Source: Nocardioides marmoribigeumensis
Lineage (GTDB): Bacteria; Actinomycetota; Actinomycetes; Propionibacteriales; Nocardioidaceae
Length of the DNA: 64,000 bases
Assembly (NCBI RefSeq): GCF_031458325.1
Contig: NZ_JAVDYG010000001.1
Span: 682,001 to 746,000 of the forward strand
Direction of reading: 5' to 3'
Part shown: piece by piece, positions 45,626 through 53,071 of the stretch
Numbering within the stretch: position 1 is the stretch's first letter
How the letters are laid out: each line of letters starts with the position of its first letter
Program-made: the position numbers and the translations under genes
Notes under the pieces: generated by a model
The model's input: only the letters and a program-made list of their open reading frames with translations
The model's database searches: none
Told to the model about the DNA's origin: nothing

Positions 45626-46846
45626 GTGCTGAGCACCTACCGACGCGTTCTCCGGGTCCCGGGCGCGGCCGCCTTCACCGGGGCGGCCGTGGTCGCCCGC
45701 CTGCCCATGTCGATGACCGGCCTGGGCATCGTGCTGCTGGTCACCCAGGCGAGCGGGTCCTACGCCCACGCCGGGCGGGTCTCGGCGACCTACGTCCTGG
45801 CGACCGCGCTCGCCTCGATCCCGCTGGCCCGCCTGGTCGACCGGCTCGGGCAGCGACGGGTGCTCCTGCCCGCCGCGGTGGCCTCGGGGGTCGCGCTGCT
45901 CACGATGGTGCTCGGCGTCCGCCTGGAGTGGTCCTCCCCGCTGGTCTACCTCGCGGCGTTCGTGGCCGGCGGGCTCATGCCCAACTTCGGCTCGGCCGTG
46001 CGCACGCGCTGGACCCACGCGCTCGACGGCGACACCGACCGGCGGCGCCTCGACACCGCGTTCGCCTGGGAGGCGGTGATGGACGAGGTCGTGTTCGTGG
46101 TCAGCCCGACCGTCGCGACGGTCCTGGCCGCGACCGCGTCGCCGTCGGTGACCGTGGTGGCCTCGGTCGCGGCCCTGCTCCTGGGCGCGACCTGGCTGCA
46201 CACCCAGCGCAGCACCGAGCCCCCGGCCTCCGCGGGCGACATCGACCTCGGCGACCTGGGCCGGCTGCCGTGGCGCACGCTCGGCCCGCTGTCGCTCACC
46301 GGCACGCTGCTCGGGGTGGCCTTCGGCGGCTGCGAGGTGGCGACCGTCGCGCTGGCCGACGAGCAGGACAAGCCGCTCGCGGCGGGGGTCATCCTCGCGG
46401 TCTGGTCCCTCGGGAGCCTGCTGGCCGGGCTGGTGACGGGTGCGCTCACCCTGCGCCGGTCCGCCGCGACCCGGGTGCGGCTCGGGCTCCTCGCCCTGGC
46501 CGTCGCCTCGCTGCCCACCCCGTTCCTCGGCGACTCGCTGGCGCTCACGGCGTTCTTCCTGCTGTTCGTCGGCGCGGGCATCGCCCCCACGATGATCGCC
46601 TCGGTCTCGTGGGTGGAGTCGCTGGTGCCGCGGGCCCGGCTCAACGAGGCGCTGGCCGTCTACACGACCGGCGTCGTGGCCGGGGTCGCCCCCGGTGCCG
46701 CGCTGTCGGGGGCGGTGGTCGACGCCCAGGGCGCGCGGTCGTCGTACGGCGTGCTGGTGGTGGGGCTGTTCCTGGCGGTCCTGCTCGGGCTGGTGACCCG
46801 GGAGGGTCCCCGGGTGCGTGAGACTGCGTCCATGGAGACCCGATGA
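45626..46846 (+). CDS. MFS transporter
   Basis: 406 residues with about 12 membrane helices and an MFS-like loop (LARLVDRLGQRRVLLP) after helix 2. The substrate is unknown; an exporter is likely from size and form. The GTG start lies only 18 bases from the divergent ferrochelatase start, and the stop overlaps the lactone oxidase start (ATGA), so MFS and oxidase are co-transcribed. Confidence 0.85.
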   Translation: MLSTYRRVLRVPGAAAFTGAAVVARLPMSMTGLGIVLLVTQASGSYAHAGRVSATYVLATALASIPLARLVDRLGQRRVLLPAAVASGVALLTMVLGVRLEWSSPLVYLAAFVAGGLMPNFGSAVRTRWTHALDGDTDRRRLDTAFAWEAVMDEVVFVVSPTVATVLAATASPSVTVVASVAALLLGATWLHTQRSTEPPASAGDIDLGDLGRLPWRTLGPLSLTGTLLGVAFGGCEVATVALADEQDKPLAAGVILAVWSLGSLLAGLVTGALTLRRSAATRVRLGLLALAVASLPTPFLGDSLALTAFFLLFVGAGIAPTMIASVSWVESLVPRARLNEALAVYTTGVVAGVAPGAALSGAVVDAQGARSSYGVLVVGLFLAVLLGLVTREGPRVRETASMETR

Positions 46847-48132
46847 CCGCGGCCTGGACCAGCTGGTCGGGGCTGGCCGAGTCCCGTCCCCGCCAGGTGC
46901 TGCGGCCGACCTCGCCCGCCGAGGTGGCCGACGCCGTCGTCGCCGCCCGCGCGTCCGGGCTGCGGGTCAAGATGCCCGGCAGCGGCCACTCGTTCACCGA
47001 CATCGCGACCACCGACGGCGTCCTCCTCGACCCGACCGGGCTCACCGGCCTGGTGTCGGTGGACCGCGAGGCGATGACGGTGACGGCGCTCGCGGGGACG
47101 ACGCTGCGGCAGCTCAACGCCGCCCTCGACGTGCTCGGGCTCGCCCTGCACAACATGGGCGACGTCGACCCGCAGACGCTGGCGGGCGCGCTGGCGACCG
47201 GCACCCACGGGAGCGGCGGCGTGACCTCGTCGCTCTCCGGGCAGCTGTCGTCGTTGACGCTCGTGGACTCCTCCGGCACCGAGCGGTCGGCGTCGCTCGG
47301 GGAGCCGCTGTTCGACGCCGCCCGGGTCGGACTGGGGGCGCTCGGCATCCTGACCACGGTGACCTTCCGGGTCGAGCCGGCCTTCGTCCTCGAGGCCGAC
47401 GAGCGCCCGATGTCGTGGCAGGACGTGCTCGCGTCGTACGACGAGCTGACCCGGTCCCACCACCACGTCGACCTCTACTGGTTCCCCCACACCGACAACT
47501 GCCTGGTCAAGACCGACGACCGCACGCTCGAGGACCCCGCGCCGCTCTCGCGCGCCCGTGCGTGGGTCGACGACGAGCTGCTGTCCAACACCGTCTTCGG
47601 GTGGGTCAACCGGCTGACCAACGCGCGCCCGTCGCTGGCCCCCCGCGTCAACGCGATCTCGTCGCGAGCGCTGTCGGCACGGACCTACCGCGACGTCTCG
47701 CACAAGGTGTTCGTCTCGCCGCGGCGCGTGGTCTTCCGCGAGATGGAGTACTCCCTCCCCCGCGAGGTCGGGATGGAGGCGCTGGCCGAGGCCCGCCGCG
47801 TGATCGAGCGGCGCGGCTGGAACATCACGTTCCCGGTCGAGGTGCGCTGCACCCCGCCGGACGAGGCGTGGCTGTCGACGACCCACGACCGCGAGTCGGT
47901 CTACCTCGCCTTCCACGTGCACCGCGACACCGACCACCGCGCCTACTTCGAGGGCGTCGAGGAGGTGCTGCGGGCCTACGACGGCCGTCCCCACTGGGGC
48001 AAGCTGCACACCCGCACCGCCGCCGACCTGGCCCTGGCCTACCCCCGCTTCGGCGACTTCCTCGCCGTGCGGGACGAGCTCGACCCCGACCGCGTGTTCA
48101 CCAACCCCTACCTGGAGCGTGTGCTGGGCTGA
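46843..48132 (+). CDS. D-arabinono-/L-gulono-1,4-lactone oxidase-type FAD enzyme
   Basis: 429 residues: FAD_binding_4 domain (VLRPTSPAEVADAVVAARAS, PGSGHSFTDIA with the His that can bind FAD covalently, GALATGTHGSGG) and ALO C-terminal domain (HHVDLYWFPHTD, RPHWGKLHT, FTNPYLERVLG). It oxidises aldonolactones; mycobacterial Rv1771 is a relative. It overlaps the MFS gene by four bases. Confidence 0.88.
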   Translation: MTAAWTSWSGLAESRPRQVLRPTSPAEVADAVVAARASGLRVKMPGSGHSFTDIATTDGVLLDPTGLTGLVSVDREAMTVTALAGTTLRQLNAALDVLGLALHNMGDVDPQTLAGALATGTHGSGGVTSSLSGQLSSLTLVDSSGTERSASLGEPLFDAARVGLGALGILTTVTFRVEPAFVLEADERPMSWQDVLASYDELTRSHHHVDLYWFPHTDNCLVKTDDRTLEDPAPLSRARAWVDDELLSNTVFGWVNRLTNARPSLAPRVNAISSRALSARTYRDVSHKVFVSPRRVVFREMEYSLPREVGMEALAEARRVIERRGWNITFPVEVRCTPPDEAWLSTTHDRESVYLAFHVHRDTDHRAYFEGVEEVLRAYDGRPHWGKLHTRTAADLALAYPRFGDFLAVRDELDPDRVFTNPYLERVLG

Positions 48133-48223
48133 AGTGAACGGCGCCTGAAGTACGGTGTCGGCGTCGGCCCCCTTCCCCTCCTGGTCGGGTCGAAGACGAC
48201 GGACAGCTCGACGGAGACAGTGA

Positions 48224-49291
48224 ATGGACAGCGTGCTGCGGCCCCGCGACATCCAGGCCCGCATCCGGGGCGGCGAGAGCCCCGAGGACGTCGCCGCGGC
48301 GGCTCAGACCTCGGTCGACCGCATCATGGGCTTCGCGACGCCGGTGCTCGCCGAGCGGGCCTACCAGGCCGAGCTGGCGCAGAAGGCGTCCGTGCGCCGC
48401 CGCGCCGCCACCGGGCCGGTCGGCCACCTCGGCCAGGCGGTCGAGGCGTTCCTCGAGCCCCACGGCCTCGGGGCCGACGACGTCGAGTGGGACGCCTGGC
48501 GCCGTGAGGACGGCCGCTGGACCGTGCTCGCGACCTACCTCTCCGGCGCCGCGCAGCAGACCGCCCGCTTCACCTTCGACACCGGCGGCCGCTTCGTGGT
48601 CGCCGACAACGACGAGGCCCGCATGCTCGTCGGGGAGCGGACCACCGAGCAGGCGGCCGAGCCCGCGGCCGAGCCGGAGGCGCTCGGCGCCCCTGCGACC
48701 GCGGAGCCCCCCGCGCCGGCCGACCCCGGCACCGACGACCAGCTCACGATCGGCGACGACACCCTCGGCATGGTCCTGGGGCGGGCGTCCACCGAGCAGC
48801 CCGAGCAGCGGTCCTTCGACGAGCCGGAGGTGACCGAGGACCTCTCCTCCGTGGTCCGCGCCGTCCGCCCCCCCGCCCCGCCCCTCGGCACCGGCGACGC
48901 CGACTGGATGGTCACCCAGGCCAGCGAGCGCCCCGAGCCCCGGGCGGCTGAGCCCGCTGAGCCCGCTGAGCCCGCTGAGCCCGCGGCGGCCGCCGAGCCC
49001 GTCGCCCGGGACGAGGAGCCGGCCACGGACGAGCCGACCCCACCTCCGCCGGCCTCCCCTGCGGTGGCGGCGTCGACGGAGGACGAGCCGTTCGAGGAGG
49101 CGCTGTTCGAGGCGCCGGGCACGGGGTCCGACACGGGGTCCGACACCGGGTCCGACACGGGGACCGACACCGGGACCGGGGAGTCCGCGGAGGAGGCGCC
49201 GCGCAAGCAGACGGCCAAGTCGTCGCGCGGCCGGGGTCGCGCCTCGGTCCCGAGCTGGGACGAGATCATGTTCGGCACGCCGAAGGACTGA
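48224..49291 (+). CDS. sepH: SepH-like septation protein, N-terminally shortened
   Basis: 355 residues. The first residues (MDSVLRPRDIQARIRGGESPEDVAAAAQ) match the helix-turn-helix part of the DUF3071/SepH domain, followed by VEWDAWRREDGRWTV and DDEAR-type segments and a long acidic, low-complexity tail with AEP repeats and (GSDT)n repeats. SepH binds FtsZ in Streptomyces and mycobacteria. Known proteins carry about 50 further residues before this point; here an in-frame TGA immediately precedes the ATG and only 91 bases separate it from the previous gene, so that segment is absent. The protein ends with a basic stretch and SWDEIMFG, as usual. Confidence 0.82.
   Translation: MDSVLRPRDIQARIRGGESPEDVAAAAQTSVDRIMGFATPVLAERAYQAELAQKASVRRRAATGPVGHLGQAVEAFLEPHGLGADDVEWDAWRREDGRWTVLATYLSGAAQQTARFTFDTGGRFVVADNDEARMLVGERTTEQAAEPAAEPEALGAPATAEPPAPADPGTDDQLTIGDDTLGMVLGRASTEQPEQRSFDEPEVTEDLSSVVRAVRPPAPPLGTGDADWMVTQASERPEPRAAEPAEPAEPAEPAAAAEPVARDEEPATDEPTPPPPASPAVAASTEDEPFEEALFEAPGTGSDTGSDTGSDTGTDTGTGESAEEAPRKQTAKSSRGRGRASVPSWDEIMFGTPKD
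49120..49186. repeat. Tandem GSDT-coding repeat in sepH
   Basis: Four near-identical 12-base units (GGGTCCGACAC type) encode GSDTGSDTGSDTGTDT in the flexible tail. Together with the nine-base GAGCCCGCT repeats near 48953-48981 they indicate a tail of variable length. Confidence 0.75.
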
Positions 49292-49335
49292 GCCGCGCGG
49301 GGGTTCCGTGGTGGGCCGGATAACTGCGACACGAT

Positions 49336-49351
49336 GTTACCCGTGAGTAAC
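49336..49351. promoter_or_regulatory. Palindromic operator candidate upstream of the acyl reductase
   Basis: GTTACCCGTGAGTAAC has GTTAC/GTAAC arms and extends inward as an imperfect palindrome, 107 bases before the reductase ATG. It could bind a TetR-type lipid regulator. Confidence 0.5.
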
Positions 49352-49457
49352 TTCACCCGGCGAGGCCTTACCCCGAGGTGGGTGTGGGCAATAACCTAGG
49401 CATCCGTCGCCCTGACGGACCGCTGACCCAGCCCCGAGATCCCGCAAGGACTCCCGC

Positions 49458-51476
49458 ATGACCTACTTCGTGACCGGCGCCACCGGCTTCATCGGCCGCT
49501 ACCTCGTCCAGGAGCTGCTGGACAACCGTGAGGGCGAGGTGTTCGTGCTCGTCCGCGAGGGATCGCGCGGACGCATGGAGCGCCTGGTCAGGCAGTGGGG
49601 CCACCCGGACCGCGTCACCCTGGTGACCGGCGACCTCGCCGAGGCGGCGCTCGGCGTCGACCCCGCGTGGGTCAAGGAGCACGAGGGGAAGATCGACCAC
49701 TTCTTCCACCTCGCGGCGATCTACGACATGACCGCCTCCGACGAGCAGAACGAGACCCTCAACGTCGGCGGCACCCGCAACGCGCTGGAGCTGGCCGCCG
49801 ACCTCGACGCCGGGTGCTTCCACCAGGTCTCCTCGATCGCCGCGTCCGGCGACCACGACGGCTTCTGGGACGAGACCATGTTCGACGTGGGCCAGCACCT
49901 GCCCTCGCCGTACCACCGGACCAAGTTCGAGTCCGAGAAGATCGTGCGCGAGGAGTCCGCGGTCCCGTTCCGGATCTACCGCCCCGCGATGGTCATCGGC
50001 CACTCCGAGACCGGTGCGATGGACAAGGTCGACGGTCCCTACTACTTCTTCCCGCTCCTCAAGGCGCTGCGCGACGCGCTCCCCTCGTGGACCCCTCTGG
50101 TCGGCGTCGACCTGGGCGACACCAACGTCGTGCCGGTCGACTACGTCGCCAAGGCGATGGACCACCTGGCCCACCTCGAGGGCCGCGACGGCGAGGCCTT
50201 CCACCTGGTCAACCCCGAGCCGCAGCGCACGGTCGACGTGGTCAACCTGTTCGCCGAGGCCGCCAAGGCCCCCCAGTTCGCCACGCCGATCGACCGCGCC
50301 GTGACCGGCAAGGTGCCGACCAGGCTGCTCCCGCGCGCCGTACGCCCCGGCAACCTGGTCAAGGCCGCCCTGCGCACCCCGCCCGCCCAGCTCGCGCTGC
50401 GCGAGACCATCGGCCGGCTCGGGCTCCCCCCGGCCGTCGTCGAGCACGCCGGCTTCCCCACGGTGTACGGCGCGCGCCTGACCCAGCAGGCCCTCGCCGG
50501 CAGCGGCATCTCGGTCCCCGACCTGGAGAGCTACGCCGCGACGATCTGGAACTTCTGGGAGGAGCAGCTCGACACCTCCCTGGCCCGCGACAAGGAGGTC
50601 GTGGAGACGCTGACCGGCAAGACGGTGGTCATCACCGGCGCCTCGTCCGGCATCGGCATGGTGACCGCGTTCAAGGTCGCGCAGGCCGGGGGCATCCCGG
50701 TGCTGGTCGCGCGCGGGAAGGACAAGCTCGAGGCGACCAAGGACGCGATCGAGTCCCGCGGCGGCAAGGCCTACGTCTTCCCGTGCGACCTGTCGGACCT
50801 CGAGGCGATCGACCACCTGGCCCACCGGCTCTCCACCGAGCTGGACTCGGTGGACTACCTGGTCAACAACGCCGGCCGGTCGATCCGCCGCTCGGTCAAG
50901 CTGAGCCAGGACCGCTTCCACGACTTCGAGCGCACGATGCAGCTGAACTACTTCGGCGCGATCCGGCTGATCATGGGCCTGCTGCCCACGATGACCAAGC
51001 AGCACCGCGGCCACGTGGTCAACATCAGCTCGATCGGCGTGCAGACCTCTCCCCCGCGGTTCAGCGCCTACGTCGCCTCCAAGGCGGCGCTCGACGCGTG
51101 GAGCAACGTGGTCAGCTCCGAGGTCGTGGGCCACGGCGTCACGTTCACCAACATCCACATGCCGCTGGTCAAGACGCCGATGATCGCGCCGACCAAGATC
51201 TACGACAAGTTCCCGACGATCAGCCCCGCGCAGGCCGCCGACATGGTGATCCGCGGCCTGGTCGACCGGCCGCACGAGATCAACACGACCCTCGGCACGG
51301 CCGGTGCGCTCGCCCACACCCTGGCCCCGCGCACCGCGTTCCGGGTGCTCAACCTGGCCTACAAGGTGTTCCCCGACTCCGCGGCCGCCCGCGGCGACGG
51401 GGGCAAGAGCGAGCCCGACGTCACCACCCAGCAGCAGCTGCTCCTGGCGCGGCTGACCAAGGGCGTGCACTGGTGA
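49458..51476 (+). CDS. Two-domain SDR, fatty acyl-CoA reductase-like
   Basis: 672 residues. The N-terminal half is an extended SDR/male sterility-like reductase domain (TGATGFIGRYL, HLAAIYDM, YHRTKFESEK) and the C-terminal half a classical SDR (TGASSGIG, NNAGRSIRRS, ISSIG, YVASKAAL). The order matches Marinobacter FACoAR and mycobacterial AcrA1 (Rv3391), which reduce fatty acyl-CoA to aldehyde and then alcohol. Likely role: wax ester or fatty alcohol formation. The ATG has an AAGGA ribosome-binding site. Confidence 0.87.
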   Translation: MTYFVTGATGFIGRYLVQELLDNREGEVFVLVREGSRGRMERLVRQWGHPDRVTLVTGDLAEAALGVDPAWVKEHEGKIDHFFHLAAIYDMTASDEQNETLNVGGTRNALELAADLDAGCFHQVSSIAASGDHDGFWDETMFDVGQHLPSPYHRTKFESEKIVREESAVPFRIYRPAMVIGHSETGAMDKVDGPYYFFPLLKALRDALPSWTPLVGVDLGDTNVVPVDYVAKAMDHLAHLEGRDGEAFHLVNPEPQRTVDVVNLFAEAAKAPQFATPIDRAVTGKVPTRLLPRAVRPGNLVKAALRTPPAQLALRETIGRLGLPPAVVEHAGFPTVYGARLTQQALAGSGISVPDLESYAATIWNFWEEQLDTSLARDKEVVETLTGKTVVITGASSGIGMVTAFKVAQAGGIPVLVARGKDKLEATKDAIESRGGKAYVFPCDLSDLEAIDHLAHRLSTELDSVDYLVNNAGRSIRRSVKLSQDRFHDFERTMQLNYFGAIRLIMGLLPTMTKQHRGHVVNISSIGVQTSPPRFSAYVASKAALDAWSNVVSSEVVGHGVTFTNIHMPLVKTPMIAPTKIYDKFPTISPAQAADMVIRGLVDRPHEINTTLGTAGALAHTLAPRTAFRVLNLAYKVFPDSAAARGDGGKSEPDVTTQQQLLLARLTKGVHW

Positions 51477-51493
51477 GGACCGGCTCGGTCGTC

Positions 51494-51499
51494 TAACCT
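51494..51499 (+). promoter_or_regulatory. -10 element of the poly-cysteine leader
   Basis: TAACCT, nine bases before the ATG of the leader peptide, so the transcript would begin at or very near that ATG. It fits the leaderless promoters elsewhere in the window. Confidence 0.55.
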
Positions 51500-51508
51500 G
51501 GGCGCACC

Positions 51509-51538
51509 ATGACCTTCCTGTGTTGTCGCTGTCGCTGA
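51509..51538 (+). CDS. Poly-cysteine leader peptide MTFLCCRCR
   Basis: A nine-residue open frame, MTFLCCRCR, with three Cys codons (TGT TGT CGC TGT) immediately before the stop. No RBS is needed because the ATG is at the predicted transcript start. A GC-rich hairpin follows one base after the stop. This is the layout of cysteine-responsive attenuators described in mycobacteria and of the short leader peptides before sulfur genes in actinobacteria. Stalling at Cys codons when cysteine is scarce would change folding or coupling at the next gene. Confidence 0.65.
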   Translation: MTFLCCRCR

Positions 51539-51539
51539 C

Positions 51540-51561
51540 GCCGTGCCCTGCGGGGCGCGGC
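51540..51561 (+). promoter_or_regulatory. Attenuator-like hairpin after the leader peptide
   Basis: GCCGTGCCC pairs with GGGCGCGGC (one G-U) around a TGCG loop. It lies between the leader stop and the next gene (start 51618), so ribosome position on the leader could control its formation. Confidence 0.5.
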
Positions 51562-51617
51562 GCGGTCCTCGTGGCCGAGATCGCAGCCCGACAGCGCCGA
51601 GCAACCAGGAACACCTC

Positions 51618-52079
51618 ATGAACGCCCTCACCTCCCTCGCCCCTCGCGGCTGGTCCGTCCTGCCACAGAGCCACCTCGTCCCCGTCGACGTCTGGCTGCG
51701 CTCCGGACCAGTGCTGCTGCACCTCAGCGGCCGCGGCACGACCGTGCGCCTGCGCCGCTACGCCGAGTCCGACCTGGCCGTCGCCCTGCTGCGGGCCGAG
51801 TGCGACTGCCAGTCCCACCGCGAGGCCGGCGCCGCGGCGCGCGTCGTGCTCCGCCCCGGCGCCGCCCCCTCCGCGTCGGTGGCGTACGACGGCGCCGCGC
51901 GGCACGGGTGGACCGGCGTCGAGGCCGCGCGGCTGCGGGCCGACGAGCTGCGACCGGTGCTCGCCGAGCTGCTCGCTGACCTCCTCGCCTCGGCTGGGCC
52001 GGCTCCGGCTCCGGCCGCAACTCCGGCTCCGGCCCCGGCTCCGGTGGTCGAGCCTGTCGAGACCACGCTCGCGGTCTGA
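51618..52079 (+). CDS. Hypothetical protein behind a cysteine leader
   Basis: 153 residues, start ATG at MNALTSLAPRG with an AGGA site. The first 120 residues form a compact domain of mixed strands and helices (VDVWLRSGPVLLHLSGRGTT, LRRYAESDLAVALLRAECDC) with two cysteines in a CDC motif. The tail is Ala-Pro repeats ending VVEPVETT, which is encoded by a common actinobacterial intergenic repeat. I do not recognise the domain. The upstream leader suggests a link to sulfur or cysteine status. Confidence 0.6.
   Translation: MNALTSLAPRGWSVLPQSHLVPVDVWLRSGPVLLHLSGRGTTVRLRRYAESDLAVALLRAECDCQSHREAGAAARVVLRPGAAPSASVAYDGAARHGWTGVEAARLRADELRPVLAELLADLLASAGPAPAPAATPAPAPAPVVEPVETTLAV
52044..52066. repeat. 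GTGGTCGAG...CGAGACCAC repeat element
   Basis: An imperfect 9-base inverted repeat around CCTGT. This sequence family is frequent between genes in actinobacteria; here it forms the last codons (VVEPVETT) of a gene. Confidence 0.55.
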
Positions 52080-52090
52080 CCGGCCCGCCG

Positions 52091-52150
52091 ATGCCCGGCC
52101 CTCCGATGCCCGGCCCTCCGATGCCCGGTCCGCCGATGCCCGGTCCGCCC
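52091..52150. repeat. Four 15-bp tandem repeats containing start codons
   Basis: Units of ATGCCCGGCCCTCCG or ATGCCCGGTCCGCCG occur four times in frame, each beginning with ATG. A degenerate fifth copy (52076-52090) overlaps the previous gene's TGA. Gain or loss of units would change the number of in-frame starts. Confidence 0.9.
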
Positions 52151-53044
52151 ACCGACGTCCCGGAGCCGGACGAGGCCTACGTGCGGACGCTCCTGGCCGC
52201 CGTACCCGAGCTCGGGGACGTGGCCGGCCTCCCCCTCACCTTCGTCGCCAGGGGCTGGGACAACAGCGTGTGGCGGGTCGGCGAGACGCTGTCCGCACGG
52301 GTGCCGGTGCGCGCGCAGGCGGTGGAGCTGGTCGAGAACGAGGCGGCGTGGGCACGCGAGGTCGCAGGTCCGTTCGTGGCGCAGGGCGCAGGGGCGTCGC
52401 TCCCCGTGCGGCTGGTGAGCACCGGCCCGCACCCCTACCCGTGGCTGCTCGCCGAGTGGGTCGACGGCACCCTCCTCGAGCACCTGCCGGTCGCCGAGCG
52501 CGGGCCCGTCGCAGCGGGTCTCGCCGCCGCCCTTCACGGTGTCCACCGCGCGGCACCGGCCGACGCCCCGCTCAACCCGTTCCGAGGCGTCGACCTGTGC
52601 GAGGCACCCCTGGTGGCCGGCGACGCGATCGACCGTGCCCGGGTCCGGTGGGGCCCGACCGCCGACGCGCTGCTCGACGTGTTCCTCGCCGCCCGCGCCG
52701 CCCCCGCCTGGCCCGGCCCCCGCGTGTGGTGCCACGGCGACCTGCACCCGCGCAACCTGGTGCTGCGCTCGCCGGGCGGCGCCGGACCGGCGGCTCGGCT
52801 GGGTGTGCTCGACTTCGGCGACCTCACCTCGGGGGATCCGGCCACCGACCTCGGCGTGCTGTGGCTGGCCTTCGACGAGGCCCAGCGAGCCGAGGCGCTC
52901 GAGGTCCTCGCCCCGCACTACGACGACGCCGTCGTGACGCGGGCGCGCGGGTGGGCGGCGCGCTTCGTGCTGGCGGTCTCGGGGGTCCACCCCGAGCCGT
53001 TCGAGGCCACGCTGGCCCACGCGGCGGCCCAGCTGCTCGGCTGA
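52091..53044 (+). CDS. Aminoglycoside phosphotransferase-family kinase
   Basis: Up to 317 residues with motifs of the APH/choline kinase family: Brenner-type loop WCHGDLHPRNLVL (catalytic Asp) and LDFGDLTSGDPATDL (metal-binding Asp). N-lobe: FVARGWDNSVWRVGE, with the nucleotide-contacting strand. It should phosphorylate a small molecule; many relatives in actinobacteria are not resistance genes. The N-terminus consists of MPGPP repeats, so the true start may be any of four ATGs (52091, 52106, 52121, 52136). Confidence 0.82.
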   Translation: MPGPPMPGPPMPGPPMPGPPTDVPEPDEAYVRTLLAAVPELGDVAGLPLTFVARGWDNSVWRVGETLSARVPVRAQAVELVENEAAWAREVAGPFVAQGAGASLPVRLVSTGPHPYPWLLAEWVDGTLLEHLPVAERGPVAAGLAAALHGVHRAAPADAPLNPFRGVDLCEAPLVAGDAIDRARVRWGPTADALLDVFLAARAAPAWPGPRVWCHGDLHPRNLVLRSPGGAGPAARLGVLDFGDLTSGDPATDLGVLWLAFDEAQRAEALEVLAPHYDDAVVTRARGWAARFVLAVSGVHPEPFEATLAHAAAQLLG

Positions 53045-53071
53045 GTGCGCTCGCCCTGAGGCATCCCGCTC

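Noticed and set aside
52091-52150. CRISPR-like array
   Set aside because: Units are 15 bp, contiguous and coding, with no spacers.
52091-53044. Antibiotic resistance gene
   Set aside because: The APH fold alone does not show resistance; motifs fit a broad family of small-molecule kinases and nothing in the context suggests resistance.
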